Positions 40,729-51,206 of a stretch of 64,000 nt of DNA are shown here, in pieces. A program made the translations under genes and the position numbers. The notes beneath the pieces were generated by a model. That model was not told the DNA's origin. It saw only the letters and a program-made list of their open reading frames with translations, and did not search any database. This stretch comes from Deinococcus aquiradiocola. GTDB taxonomy: Bacteria; Deinococcota; Deinococci; Deinococcales; Deinococcaceae. The first letter of the stretch is position 1, and the number at the start of each line of letters is the position of its first letter. The DNA is taken from positions 62,001-126,000 of the forward strand of contig NZ_BMOE01000005.1 of assembly GCF_014646915.1 (NCBI RefSeq). Reading direction: 5' to 3'.

Positions 40729-41085
40729 TCACGTCAGGCCGAGGCGGTGCAGCAGGGGAGGGCCGAGCACGTCCGCGCCCACCAGCACCGCGGCGGCGCA
40801 TGCGAGCAGCACGGCGCCCGCCGCCGCGTCCTTCGCGACCTTCGCGAGTGGGTGACGGTCCGGGCTGACGAGGTCCACGACCGCTTCGAGCGCCGTGTTG
40901 AGCAGTTCCAGGCTCAGCACGAGGCCGCACGCGAGCAGGACGGGCGCGAGCGGCGCGCGCACCCACACGGCCGTCAGGACCGCGACCGTGCCGAGCGTCA
41001 CCTCGATCCTGAAGTTCCGCTGGCTGGCCCAGCCGTACCGTATGCCCGCCAGCGCGAATCCCGCCGACACCAGCCAGCGGCGCAC
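40729..41085 (-). CDS. dgkA: Diacylglycerol/undecaprenol kinase
   Basis: Small inner-membrane lipid kinase, 118 aa, three helices. The signature ELLNTALEAVVDLVSPDRHP with Lys-rich AKVAKDAAAGAVLL is diagnostic. In this lineage the substrate is probably undecaprenol, feeding the cell-wall lipid carrier; this is inferred. GTG start 3 nt after the ybeY stop. Confidence 0.92.
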   Translation of the reverse strand: MRRWLVSAGFALAGIRYGWASQRNFRIEVTLGTVAVLTAVWVRAPLAPVLLACGLVLSLELLNTALEAVVDLVSPDRHPLAKVAKDAAAGAVLLACAAAVLVGADVLGPPLLHRLGLT

Positions 41086-41088
41086 GCC

Positions 41089-41580
41089 TTACCGGTCCGC
41101 CGGGGCGTCCGGCAGGGCCGCCTGCGCGACCAGCCAGTGCTCGTGGAACACCGCCCACTCCGGCCCGACCGCGCCTTCCTCGTAGCCCAGGCCGTCCGCG
41201 TGCGGGTGGTCGTGCCCCAGCAGGTGCGTGAGGCCGTGGCTGGCGAGCAGCGCCACCTCGCGCGCGAGGCTGTGCCCGCGCGCGTCCGCCTGCCGCTGCG
41301 CGGTGTCCAGGCTGATGAAGATGTCTCCCAGGTGCGGCGGCATGAAGGGGTCGCCCGGCTCCCAGCTCGGGAAGCTCAGCACGTCCGTCGCGGCAGCCGG
41401 GTCGATGTCCTCTTCGGGCATCGTCTCGCGTTTCAGCTGCCGGATGGCGCGGTCGCCGACGATCACCACCGTCACCTCGCGCTCCTCCATCCCGAGGTGC
41501 GTCATCAGGGCGTCCAGGCTGGCGCGCAGCTGCGGGCGCAGACCGGCGGGCGGCGTCTTGCGGATGTGCAGATCGATCAC
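41089..41580 (-). CDS. ybeY: rRNA maturation endoribonuclease YbeY
   Basis: Zinc RNase for 16S rRNA 3'-end processing and 70S quality control. The site SHGLTHLLGHDH gives H115, H119 and H125. 163 aa. GTG 41580 has TATCCT 6 nt upstream on the minus strand, so longer upstream starts are dropped. The ybeY-dgkA order after a phoH-family gene is a common bacterial arrangement. Confidence 0.93.
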   Translation of the reverse strand: MIDLHIRKTPPAGLRPQLRASLDALMTHLGMEEREVTVVIVGDRAIRQLKRETMPEEDIDPAAATDVLSFPSWEPGDPFMPPHLGDIFISLDTAQRQADARGHSLAREVALLASHGLTHLLGHDHPHADGLGYEEGAVGPEWAVFHEHWLVAQAALPDAPADR

Positions 41581-41653
41581 CGCGTCAGGATAGAGCCTGC
41601 AGGCCCGCCCGACGGTGCGGGCGGTGACACGGGCGCCCCGCCGGGCACGGGAA

Positions 41654-41682
41654 CGCCCCGGAAGCGCGAGGCGTCCGGGGCG
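41654..41682 (-). terminator. Terminator of the phoH transcript
   Basis: CGCCCCGGA (41654-41662) pairs with TCCGGGGCG (41674-41682). It lies between module B (R4) and ybeY. Confidence 0.7.
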
Positions 41683-41687
41683 AGGCG

Positions 41688-41742
41688 GTGGAAGGAATGC
41701 CCTTACTGTTCCCGGCATCCCCGGAATCGGATCAAAACCGGG
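41688..41742. repeat. Interspersed repeat module B alone, copy R4
   Basis: Contains TGTTCCCGGCATCCCCGGAA and ends CGGATCAAAACCG, directly followed by the stop codon (41743-41745) of the phoH-family gene on the minus strand. No A module is present. Confidence 0.75.
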
Positions 41743-42792
<1,050 letters not shown>

Positions 42793-43040
42793 GGGAACTC
42801 CAGAGGTGGGGACAGCGGGACGGAGGGCCTGGAACGCAGACCAGACTCCCCCCAGGCACGGAGCCGGGGGGAGGAAGGTGCGGCGTTCGTTCGGATACCC
42901 CATTTTCCCGCGCCGCACCCCCCCCTGGCGTGGGCGGAAGCACAATTCAGCCGTTCGGCGGAGGGGCGCTCCGCCATCTGAAGGACCCCCCATCAAGTTT
43001 GCGGGGGCGGCTCATCTGCGCTGGTAGACTGGAAATTGTC

Positions 43041-43856
43041 ATGCGCGCCTTTCTGTTCGCCAACCCCGCCGCGCACTCCCGTTCGCCCGCCATGCACAAC
43101 GCCGCCTTCCGGCACGCGGGTCTGGACGCGCACTACGAGGCGAGGCAGGTGCTGCCGGAAGCACTCGCGGACGCCGTCGCCGGACTGCGGCAGGCGGACG
43201 TGCTCGGCGCGAACCTCAGCCTGCCGCACAAGGAAGCGGCCCTCCCCCTGATGGACGCCCTCACTCCGGCGGCGCGCGCCATCGGGGCCGTCAACACCGT
43301 CATCCACCGGGACGGCGTCCTGACGGGCGACAACACCGACGCGCCCGGCTTTCTGGAGGCGCTCCGCACGGCAGGCGACGACGCGCACGGCACGGCCCTG
43401 GTGCTCGGCGCGGGTGGCGCGGCCCGCGCGGCCGTGTGGGCGCTGCGCTCTCAGGGCCGCGAGGTGCTGGTCCTGAACCGCACGTACGACAAGGCCATCG
43501 CCCTCACCCGCGACCTGGGCGGCGTGGCCGTCCCGCCCGCCGGGCCGGTCGGGTGGGAGCGCGTGGCGCTCCTCGTGAACGCCAGCAGCGCCGGACTGGA
43601 CGCGCCGCACGAGTCGCCGCTGCCGGACCTGCCGCGCCTCGCCCCGGAGGCCCTCGTGTACGACATGGTGTACAAGCCCGCCGAGACGCGCCTGATGCGG
43701 GACGCGCGCGCGGCCGGATACCGCGCCGAGAACGGTCTGGGCATGCTGGCCCAGCAGGCCCGCCTCGCCTTCCAGGCATGGACGGCGCGCGACGTGCCCA
43801 TCACGGTGTTCCTGGACGCGCTCGCCCGGCCCGTCCGGCCGGAGGGAACAGAGTGA
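43041..43856 (+). CDS. aroE: Shikimate dehydrogenase
   Basis: NADPH-dependent reduction of 3-dehydroshikimate in aromatic amino acid synthesis. Catalytic K64 (SLPHKE), D100 (GDNTD), nucleotide loop GAGGAARA and NRTYDK, and C-terminal GLGMLAQQ. 271 aa. ATG 43041 is 10 nt after TAGACT (43025-43030). Its stop overlaps the next start, so a kinase gene is coupled to a biosynthetic gene. Confidence 0.95.
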   Translation: MRAFLFANPAAHSRSPAMHNAAFRHAGLDAHYEARQVLPEALADAVAGLRQADVLGANLSLPHKEAALPLMDALTPAARAIGAVNTVIHRDGVLTGDNTDAPGFLEALRTAGDDAHGTALVLGAGGAARAAVWALRSQGREVLVLNRTYDKAIALTRDLGGVAVPPAGPVGWERVALLVNASSAGLDAPHESPLPDLPRLAPEALVYDMVYKPAETRLMRDARAAGYRAENGLGMLAQQARLAFQAWTARDVPITVFLDALARPVRPEGTE

Positions 43857-46800
43857 CGGTCCCGCAGGACCCGGCCGGAGAGCCGGGGCATCCGCGCGAC
43901 CTGCTGTGGCGTCCACTGGGACGTGTGCGCGGCCTGCTGCCCGCCCCGCTGTGGGTGATGCTGCTCGTGCTGCTCCTCACGGTCCTGGCCTTCCTGACGG
44001 TCCGGTCCCTGGTGCGGGAACAGCAGACGGCGCGCTTCGAGCGGGAAGTCACCGCGTACGAACGTGACCTCAGGGCGCGCTTCCAGGGGTACGTGAGCGT
44101 GATGCTCGGCGTGCGCGCCGCGTGGGAGGCGCTCGGGAACGCCAGTGACGCCCGGACCGCCGCGCCCCCCGCCACGCGCCCCCCCCTGAACGTGCAGGCC
44201 TTCGCGCGCCTCGTGGAGGGTCTGGACCTCACCACGCGCTCGCCCGGCCTGAGCAACATCGGGTACGCGCCCCTGCTGAACGCCGCAGACCGCGCCGCGT
44301 ACGCCCGCACCCTCCCGCTGCTGGCAGGCGACCCCACCGTGCACCTGCATCCCGTCAGCACGCTGGCTCGCTCGCTGCCCGTCACGTACCTCGCGCCCAT
44401 CACGAACACTTCCGTGCTGGGGTACGACATGTACAGCGACCCCGTCCGCCGCGCCGCGCTCGACCGGGCCATCACGCGCGACCTCGTGAGCGCCACCGGC
44501 CGCCTCACACTCATGAACCTGCCCGTCAACGACCCGGACCGCGACGGCTTCATCCTGTACGTTCCGCTGCACACGCAGGGCCGCGTGACAGGCGTGCTGT
44601 ACGCGCCGCTGCGCCTCAGTGCCGTGCTGCCCACCGTGGCCGGGACCGGCGAGAACCGCCTGAACATCGAGGTGACCCTGCAGGGCCAGCGCGTCGGGAA
44701 CGGGCGCGTGCTGCCAGGCGCGGGCTTCCGGCAGTCGGAAGTCCTGAACCTCGCCGGGCAGGACTGGACGCTCGACTTCAGCGCCGCGCCCGGTTTCGGG
44801 CGGGACGCCGCCACCGAGATTCCCTGGCTGGTCCTGCTGGTCGGGACGGTCGTGTCGCTCCTCGCCGCGCTCGCCACGCAGGCGCAGGTCGTCGCGCGGC
44901 AGCGGGCCGAACGCGTCAGCCGCAGCCTGCGCCTCTCGCAGACGCGCCTGGAACGCTCCCGCGCGGAATTCGAATCGGTGTTCCGCGCCATGCAGGACAC
45001 CGCCGTCTTCACCGACACGACGGGCCGCGTCCTCTTCGCGAACGACGCCCTGAACCGCTCCTTCGGCCTGAGTCCCTTCGAGCTGCGCGGCTCGCCCATC
45101 GGCGACCTGCACGCCGACCCGCTGCTTCTCGACCGGCTGGACGCGCTGCCCGGCCCGCACCTCGTCACGACCGTCTTCCGCCGCCGGGGCGGGGGCACCT
45201 TCTACGGCGAGATGCAGCGCAGCCGCGTCGTCGGTGAGGGCGGCGAACCGCTCGGGCAGCTGGAAGTCATCCGGGACGTCAGCGAACGCCTCGCCGCCGA
45301 CCGCGCCCTGCGCGAGGGCGAACGCCGCTACCAGGGCGTGCTGGAAGGCATGCCGCAGATCGTGTTCCTGACGGACGCGGGCGGCCGCGTGAGCTACCTC
45401 AACCGCCGCTGGCAGGAGTACGTCGGGCAGCCGCCCGAACCCGCGCCTGCCGACGCCACACCCGACTGGAGCGCCGCGCTGCTGCGGGCCGTGCACCCGG
45501 ACGACCGGGCCGAGTTCACAGCCCGCTGGGACGAGGCGCTCGCCCTGGGCCGCGACCTGGAGGTCGAGCACCGCCTGCGAGGCCGGGACGGCCTGTACCG
45601 CACCTTCGTCACGCGCGGCCGCCCGGTCCTCGACTCGCGCGGGCAGGTGCAGGAGTGGGTGGGGAGCAGCACCGACATCGACGACCAGATCTACGCCGAA
45701 CTGAACTCCCGCCTGCTCGCGGACGTCGGGCAGGCCCTCAACGAACGGCACCCCGACCCGCGCAGCGACGACGAGCCCGCCCCGGACCCCTTCACGGACC
45801 CCGGCATCCGCGCCGCGCTGGACCTGATGACGGTCCGGTTCGCGGACAGCGTCGCGCTGTGGCCCGGCCCGGAACTCGCGCCGCTCATCCGTTCCGCCCA
45901 GGACACGGACATCGGAGCGCCAGACACCGGAGCGCCAGACACCGGAGCGCCAGACACCGGAGCGCCGGACACCCATCACACGGACGCCCTCCATCTGGAC
46001 ACCCTGTACCCGGACGCCACGCACCTGCAGGCCCCGACCCACGCGCCCACCACCGTGCCGCTCGTGCGCGGCCGCGCACGCCGCGCCGGACTGCAGGAAC
46101 TCGGCGCACTGGACGGCCTGGACGGCCTCGTCACGTCCGCCATGTACCGCCCCGACCCCACCGTGTACCACAGCGCGCGCCTGCACCCGCTCGGCCTGTC
46201 GTCCGCCGTGCTGTACCCGCTCGTGCAGGCCGACCAGCCGCTCGGGGTGCTCGCCATCGGGTTCCGGCAGCCGCTGCGCGACCGGGACCTGGACCTCGGC
46301 CGGGAACTCGCGCAGCGCGTCACGAGCGCCTTCGACACCCGCACCCTCCTGGCGCGGCTGCGGGCCGCCCGCGCGTCTCTGCAGGACCTCAACAACAGCC
46401 TGGAGGTCCGCGTGGAGGAACGCACCCTGCAGCTCAGCGAGGCCAACGCGGAACTGGAGGCCTTCTCGTACTCGGTGTCGCACGACCTGCGCACCCCGCT
46501 GCGGCACATCACGGGCTTCGCGGACCTGCTGCGCCGCGAGCAGGGCGAGAACGCCGGACCGAAATCCACCCGTTACCTGAACGTCATCACGGACGCGGCG
46601 GGCCGCATGGGGCAGCTGATCGACAACCTGCTGGAGTTCAGCCGCACCTCGCGCACCGAACTGCGCCGACTGCCGCTCGACCTCTCCGCCGTGGTGGACG
46701 CCGCCGTGCACGACCTCGCGCCGGACCAGGGCGAACGCGCCGTCGAGTGGCGCGTCTCGCCGCTCCCGACCTTGGTGGGCGACGCGGCCCTGCTGCGGCA

Positions 46801-47185
46801 GGTGATCGACAACCTGCTCTCCAACGCCCTGAAGTACACGCGGCCGCGCGACGTGGCCGTCATCGAGGTGCGGGCCGAGGCGCACGGACGTGAAGTGTGG
46901 GTGAGCGTCCGCGACAACGGCGTGGGGTTCGAGCCCGCGTATGTGGGTAAACTGTTCGGCGTGTTCCAGCGACTGCACCGCACCGAGGAGTTCGAGGGGA
47001 CCGGCATCGGTCTGGCCAACGTCCGCCGCATCGTGGCCCGGCATGGGGGCCGCGTCTGGGCCGAGTCCGGCGACCCGGACCGTCCCGGCGCGACCTTCTG
47101 GTTCAGCCTGCCGCTCGAACCCCTCACGCTGGAAAAGACGGGCCGCGCCCGCAAGGACAGCAGCGCCCAGGAGGCCACCCAGTGA
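43853..47185 (+). CDS. Hybrid-sensing histidine kinase: CHASE, two PAS, GAF-like, HisKA-HATPase
   Basis: 1110 aa, membrane bound. TM1 about 33-50, CHASE sensor domain about 60-310 (GLSNIGYAPLL, YLAPITNTSVLGYDMYSD), TM2 about 322-343, PAS about 370-480 and 492-615, a GAF-like region about 640-830, then HisKA with H877 (SVSHDLRTP) and HATPase (NLLSNALKY, DNGVGF, GTGIGL). A (GAPDT)4 repeat sits at about 687-706 inside the GAF-like region. GTG start overlaps aroE; the stop overlaps the next gene. Ligand unknown. Confidence 0.88.
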   Translation: MTVPQDPAGEPGHPRDLLWRPLGRVRGLLPAPLWVMLLVLLLTVLAFLTVRSLVREQQTARFEREVTAYERDLRARFQGYVSVMLGVRAAWEALGNASDARTAAPPATRPPLNVQAFARLVEGLDLTTRSPGLSNIGYAPLLNAADRAAYARTLPLLAGDPTVHLHPVSTLARSLPVTYLAPITNTSVLGYDMYSDPVRRAALDRAITRDLVSATGRLTLMNLPVNDPDRDGFILYVPLHTQGRVTGVLYAPLRLSAVLPTVAGTGENRLNIEVTLQGQRVGNGRVLPGAGFRQSEVLNLAGQDWTLDFSAAPGFGRDAATEIPWLVLLVGTVVSLLAALATQAQVVARQRAERVSRSLRLSQTRLERSRAEFESVFRAMQDTAVFTDTTGRVLFANDALNRSFGLSPFELRGSPIGDLHADPLLLDRLDALPGPHLVTTVFRRRGGGTFYGEMQRSRVVGEGGEPLGQLEVIRDVSERLAADRALREGERRYQGVLEGMPQIVFLTDAGGRVSYLNRRWQEYVGQPPEPAPADATPDWSAALLRAVHPDDRAEFTARWDEALALGRDLEVEHRLRGRDGLYRTFVTRGRPVLDSRGQVQEWVGSSTDIDDQIYAELNSRLLADVGQALNERHPDPRSDDEPAPDPFTDPGIRAALDLMTVRFADSVALWPGPELAPLIRSAQDTDIGAPDTGAPDTGAPDTGAPDTHHTDALHLDTLYPDATHLQAPTHAPTTVPLVRGRARRAGLQELGALDGLDGLVTSAMYRPDPTVYHSARLHPLGLSSAVLYPLVQADQPLGVLAIGFRQPLRDRDLDLGRELAQRVTSAFDTRTLLARLRAARASLQDLNNSLEVRVEERTLQLSEANAELEAFSYSVSHDLRTPLRHITGFADLLRREQGENAGPKSTRYLNVITDAAGRMGQLIDNLLEFSRTSRTELRRLPLDLSAVVDAAVHDLAPDQGERAVEWRVSPLPTLVGDAALLRQVIDNLLSNALKYTRPRDVAVIEVRAEAHGREVWVSVRDNGVGFEPAYVGKLFGVFQRLHRTEEFEGTGIGLANVRRIVARHGGRVWAESGDPDRPGATFWFSLPLEPLTLEKTGRARKDSSAQEATQ
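45913..45972 (+). repeat. Four 15-bp tandem repeats inside the kinase gene
   Basis: Unit CGGAGCGCCAGACAC repeats four times without break (last copy one base different), encoding GAPDT four times. Because the unit is a multiple of three, copy-number change keeps the reading frame. Confidence 0.9.
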
Positions 47186-48486
47186 CCCTGAATCCCGACC
47201 ACGCCCCCCTCGACGTGCAGGACGCGCCCCTGCCGGACATGACGCACGTGCCCACCCCGGAACCCGCACGGCCCGCCGCGACCCACCTGCGCGTCCTGCA
47301 CCTCGAAGACAACCTCCTTGACCACGAACTCGTCCGCGCCGCGCTGGAAGACCAGCTGACGCCCACCCCGGAATTCCTGCAGGTGGAGGACGAGGCCGCC
47401 TTCCGCGCCGCGCTGCGCGACTTCCGCCCGAACCTGATCCTGTCGGACTTCTCGCTGCCCAGCTACGACGGCCTGTCTGCCTTCGAGGCCGCGCACGCCG
47501 CCGCGCCGCACCTGCCGTTCATCATCGTGACGGGCGCCATGGGCGAAGAAGTCGCCGTGGACACCCTGCGCCGAGGCGTGACCGACTACGTCCTCAAGCA
47601 GCGCCTGGAACGCCTCACGCCCGCCGTGCGCCGCGCCCTCGCCGAGTACGCCGAACGCGACCGCCGCCGCGTCGCCGAAGCGGAAATCCGCGCGCTGAAC
47701 CAGACCCTCCAGGCCCGCCTGCGGCAGGTGGAGGAACTGAACGCCGTCGCCGAGGAACGCCGACTGAAGCAGGAAGACACCGCCCGCAAGCTCGCGGAAT
47801 CGCTCACCCTGCAGAAGACCTTCCTGGCCGAAACGAGCCACGAACTGCGCACGCCCCTCACGGCCCTGCTCGGGTACCTGCGCCGCCTGGAACGCGAGAC
47901 GGGCGAATCGCAGACCCTCAGTGACGCGCAGCGCGTCGCGCAGAACATGACGCGCCTCGTGAACGACCTGCTGCAGCTGACGCGCGGCGAACTCGTGCAG
48001 AACATCGAGCAGCACTTCGTGGACCTCGCCGAACTGCTGCGCGCCGTCGGCCGCGACTACGGCGTGGCCGTCCACACGCCGCCGCTGGAGATCGTGGCGG
48101 ACCCCGGACGACTCACGCAGGTGTTCGTGAACCTCGTCGGGAACGCCGTGCGCGTGTGCGGCAGCCCGAACCTCGTGCAGATCGAGGCCGAACAGCGCCC
48201 CCGCGATCAGGGCCCGCCCGAGATCAGCGTCCGGATCGTGGACCACGGCCCCGGCATCCCCGACGAGGTCAAGCCGCGCATCTTCGACAAGTTCTACCGT
48301 GGCAAGGAGGCCGGATCGGCGGGCCTGGGCCTCACCATCGCGCAGCAGGTGGTGACGGCGCACCGTGGCCGCCTGCAGGTGCTCGACACGCCCGGCGGCG
48401 GCGCGACCTTCGAGGTGGTCCTCCCGGCCCTCGACGAGGACGAGGAAGACGACCTTACCCTGCTCGACCAGCCCAGCGAGGACTGA
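47182..48486 (+). CDS. Response-regulator receiver fused to histidine kinase (REC-HisKA-HATPase)
   Basis: 434 aa, soluble. An N-terminal receiver domain with phosphoacceptor D89 (LILSDFSLP), a long coiled linker (about 150-210), HisKA with H220 (ETSHELRTPL) and HATPase (VNLVGNAV, DHGPGIP, GLGLTIAQQ). The REC-first order suggests that the upstream CHASE kinase phosphorylates D89 and thereby tunes this kinase, i.e. a relay; no output regulator lies next to it. GTG start overlaps the upstream stop by 4 nt. Confidence 0.88.
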   Translation: MTLNPDHAPLDVQDAPLPDMTHVPTPEPARPAATHLRVLHLEDNLLDHELVRAALEDQLTPTPEFLQVEDEAAFRAALRDFRPNLILSDFSLPSYDGLSAFEAAHAAAPHLPFIIVTGAMGEEVAVDTLRRGVTDYVLKQRLERLTPAVRRALAEYAERDRRRVAEAEIRALNQTLQARLRQVEELNAVAEERRLKQEDTARKLAESLTLQKTFLAETSHELRTPLTALLGYLRRLERETGESQTLSDAQRVAQNMTRLVNDLLQLTRGELVQNIEQHFVDLAELLRAVGRDYGVAVHTPPLEIVADPGRLTQVFVNLVGNAVRVCGSPNLVQIEAEQRPRDQGPPEISVRIVDHGPGIPDEVKPRIFDKFYRGKEAGSAGLGLTIAQQVVTAHRGRLQVLDTPGGGATFEVVLPALDEDEEDDLTLLDQPSED

Positions 48487-48586
48487 AGCGCATTCCGGTC
48501 AACTCCCGGACAGGTGGCGTGCGGGAGGCGGGCCGGATGGTGCCTGCCTCCCGCTGCGCGTGCCGGAACTGTCCTATGCTGAACGC

Positions 48587-49009
48587 ATGAAGAAGACCAT
48601 GCATGTCACCTGGCTGGGCGAGCAGCGCTACGTGGCGCAGAACGAGACGGGGCAGCAGCTCATCATCGACAACAGCGAACTGAAGCTCGGGGTGGGGCCG
48701 ATGGAGTCCCTGCTGGCCGCGCTCGCCACCTGCACCGCCTACGACGTGGTGGAAGTCATGAAGAAACGCAAGACGCCCCTCTCGCACTACCGCATCGAGG
48801 TGGAGGGCGAGCGTGCCGAGGAGCACCCGCGCCGCTACACGACCATCACGGTGCGGCACATCGCGGCCGGGGCGGGCGTGACGCCGGAGAGCCTCGGGAA
48901 GGCCGCGCACCTCAGTCACGAGAAGTACTGCTCTGTCGCCGCGACCCTCAACAGCGAGATCGTGGTGGAGGCCGTGCTGGAGGAGCAGGCCGGGGTCGCC
49001 AGCGTCTGA
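48587..49009 (+). CDS. OsmC/Ohr-family protein
   Basis: 140-aa thiol-dependent peroxidase family. Two conserved Cys: C49 (ALATCTAYDV) and C115 (HEKYCSVAATL), spaced as in the YhfA-type OsmC branch. Probable role is organic peroxide removal, inferred from the family. ATG 48587 follows TATGCT (48575-48580) by 6 nt, a leaderless-type start. Confidence 0.88.
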   Translation: MKKTMHVTWLGEQRYVAQNETGQQLIIDNSELKLGVGPMESLLAALATCTAYDVVEVMKKRKTPLSHYRIEVEGERAEEHPRRYTTITVRHIAAGAGVTPESLGKAAHLSHEKYCSVAATLNSEIVVEAVLEEQAGVASV

Positions 49010-49452
49010 TGGACGACTCGGCTTCCGCCTCCCCGGCGTTCGGCTGGCTGCGTCCCGCGCTGAGCGTCATCGCGACGCTCGCTGTGACGCTCGTCGCGTA
49101 CGGCGCGGTGTACAACCTCGGCCGTCCCCGCAACCCGCACCCGGACCCGCTGCTCGCGGCGCGGCTCCTGCCGCTGGAGCTGCTGGTGGGCGTGCTGGTG
49201 GGCGTCCTCGCATACCGGGCCTTCGGGGCGCGGCAGGCGCAGGTGCCCCGGCCCGACGTGCAGGAACGCATGGTGACGCGCCTCGCGCTGCGGCGCGGCG
49301 GGACGTTCACGCTCGAACAGCTGACGGAAAGCTCCCCGCTGGACGCCCGTCAGGCGCGCGAGGTGCTGGCGCGCATGCAGCAGGAGGGCCGCGTCGTGCC
49401 GGACGGCGGCGCGTACCGCCTGCCGGACGCCCGGCCGGACCGGCGCGCGTGA
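49009..49452 (+). CDS. Unknown membrane protein with C-terminal winged-helix-like segment
   Basis: 147 aa, no family recognised. Two hydrophobic segments (about 16-34 and 51-68) precede a soluble part (about 82-140) whose RLALRRGGTFTLEQLTESSPLDARQAREVL pattern, here split, looks like a winged helix. ATG overlaps the OsmC stop, and the next gene overlaps this stop, so three genes are coupled. Confidence 0.65.
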   Translation: MDDSASASPAFGWLRPALSVIATLAVTLVAYGAVYNLGRPRNPHPDPLLAARLLPLELLVGVLVGVLAYRAFGARQAQVPRPDVQERMVTRLALRRGGTFTLEQLTESSPLDARQAREVLARMQQEGRVVPDGGAYRLPDARPDRRA

Positions 49453-49838
49453 CGGGCGACGACCTCGCCACGCTGCTGCACGAAGCGAACCGTGACGCCT
49501 GGGAGTCCCTGACGAGCGCGCTCGGCATGGCGGACGGGCAGCCGTCCCCGAGGGTCGGGCGGCTCGTGCAGCACCTCAGCGTCACCAAACGCGGGTACTG
49601 GGAAGCGCTCGCCTCGGCGCTCGGGACGCCCGCCGTGCCGGGCGAACTGAACCTGGACGGCGTGTGCGACTGGGAGGAAGCGCTCGCCCGGACCCTCAGC
49701 CCCGCGCAGCTCGCGGTGCACGTCCGGTACTCGGAACGCGACCTGGACGCCGCCGCCCTGCTGCGCCTGAACGCCCGCCACACCGTCTGGCACGCCGGGC
49801 AGATCGCGGCCCTGAGCCGCGCCCCGCGCCTCGCCTGA
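49449..49838 (+). CDS. Short DinB-family protein
   Basis: 129-aa four-helix DinB/YfiT-like protein. Three His suited to bind metal: H42 (VQHLSVT), H111 and H115 (HTVWHAGQIAAL). DinB-like proteins are often thiol transferases, but many are uncharacterised. GTG start inside a 4-nt overlap with the previous gene. Confidence 0.8.
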   Translation: MTGDDLATLLHEANRDAWESLTSALGMADGQPSPRVGRLVQHLSVTKRGYWEALASALGTPAVPGELNLDGVCDWEEALARTLSPAQLAVHVRYSERDLDAAALLRLNARHTVWHAGQIAALSRAPRLA

Positions 49839-49841
49839 ACC

Positions 49842-50147
49842 GTGCCCGCCGACGCCACCTCCGCCCCGGGGACCGCGCCGGACGCCCTGTTCGACCTGGC
49901 CGTGAACCGCGCCGCCACCACCCTGCACGGCCTGGGCCTCCCCGGCCCGCAGCACCCCAAGGCGGACGCCGCCCTGCAGGAATGGCATGCCCGGACCCGA
50001 TTCGCGCGCCGCGTGCCGCTCGCGGACGTGCAGGCCCGCCTCGCCAGCCACCCGGCCCTGCACGCCCCGGACGTGCCCTGGACGGGCTGGCACTGGGCGG
50101 GCGGCCCGGACGGCGCGTGGCGGCCCGGACGCGCCCCCTTCCCGTGA
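49842..50147 (+). CDS. Unknown 101-aa protein
   Basis: No family recognised. GTG start 3 nt after the DinB gene stop, so likely the last gene of the run. The C-terminus is Trp/Gly/Pro-rich (PWTGWHWAGGPDGAWRPG). Coding is supported by position and by the good codon pattern, not by homology. Confidence 0.5.
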   Translation: MPADATSAPGTAPDALFDLAVNRAATTLHGLGLPGPQHPKADAALQEWHARTRFARRVPLADVQARLASHPALHAPDVPWTGWHWAGGPDGAWRPGRAPFP

Positions 50148-50203
50148 CGCGGATGGTTTCCGGACCGTCAATTGCCCGCCCGCGTACCCTCTAGACTGCG
50201 GGC

Positions 50204-51019
50204 GTGCCGGAACTTCCCGAGGTCGAAACCACCCGCCTGAAGATCGAACCCCACCTGAAAGGCAGGCGACTCCTGCGCCTGGAGCACGACGCGCCCCACA
50301 AGTACCGCGACACGCACCTCGCCGCCGGACGCACCATCGCCACCCTCACGCGGCGCGGCAAGTACCTGTTCCTGAACCTCGAAGACCCCGGCGAGGAACC
50401 CCTCGAACTGATCGTGCACCTCGGCATGACGGGCGGCTTCCGTTTTCAGCCGACCACGCACACCCGCGTCACGCTGCACCTGGACGGCAGCGACCCCCTG
50501 TACTTCCAGGACGCGCGCCGCTTCGGGAAGATGGCGGTCGTGCGGCCCGGCCAGTACCGCAGCATGCCGACCCTCGCCGCGATGGGCCCGGAACCCCTCT
50601 CGGACGCGTTCAGCGAGGCGGGCTTCGTGCGGACCGTCACGGACGCCGGCAAGATGATCAAACCGTGGCTGCTGTCGCAGGGGCCCGTGGCGGGCGTCGG
50701 GAACATCTACGCCGACGAGAGCCTCTGGGCGTCCCGCCTGCACCCCGCTCAGACGCACCTGACGCGCCCCGAGGCCGCCCGCCTGTACTCGGCCATCCGG
50801 GACACCATGCGGGCCGCCGTGGACGCGGGCGGCAGCACCCTGTCGGACGGCACGTACCAGCAGCCGGACGGCATGAGCGGCCTGTTCCAGACGCGGCACA
50901 ACGTGTACGACCGCGCCGGTCAGCCCTGCCCGCGCTGCGGGACGCCCATCGTCAGGACGGTCCTCGCGCAGCGCGGCACGCACTTCTGCCCGCACTGCCA
51001 GGTGCTCCGCCACCCCTGA
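50204..51019 (+). CDS. mutM: Formamidopyrimidine-DNA glycosylase
   Basis: Removes 8-oxoguanine and other oxidised purines from DNA and cuts the backbone. Catalytic P2 and E3, K53 (RRGKY), the helix-two-turn-helix region with GVGNIYADE, and a C-terminal zinc finger CPRC-x16-CPHC. 271 aa. GTG 50204 lies 6 nt after TAGACT (50192-50197). A DNA repair gene under its own promoter. Confidence 0.96.
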   Translation: MPELPEVETTRLKIEPHLKGRRLLRLEHDAPHKYRDTHLAAGRTIATLTRRGKYLFLNLEDPGEEPLELIVHLGMTGGFRFQPTTHTRVTLHLDGSDPLYFQDARRFGKMAVVRPGQYRSMPTLAAMGPEPLSDAFSEAGFVRTVTDAGKMIKPWLLSQGPVAGVGNIYADESLWASRLHPAQTHLTRPEAARLYSAIRDTMRAAVDAGGSTLSDGTYQQPDGMSGLFQTRHNVYDRAGQPCPRCGTPIVRTVLAQRGTHFCPHCQVLRHP

Positions 51020-51206
51020 CCCAGACGAGACGTGTGACCCAGACGCCGCCGGAATCCCGCAGTCTGTCCGGCACGCATCCGGACAGGAACGCAACGGCGT
51101 GCGACGCTCCCGTCCCGTCCCGGCAGGCGGTGCAGAATGGGGGGAGTCGCGCGGCCCGCGCCCGTCCCGCATGCCGGGGTGGACGGACCGAACGCCCGGA
51201 GGCCCC

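Noticed and set aside
45913..45972. Tandem repeat as a CRISPR array
   Set aside because: Units are 15 bp, directly adjacent without spacers, and encode protein.
43451..47269. 1272-aa open frame on the minus strand
   Set aside because: It is the antisense of the histidine kinase genes. Composition is low-complexity Arg/Gly/Val-rich, there is no ribosome binding site, and the plus strand carries full domain signatures.
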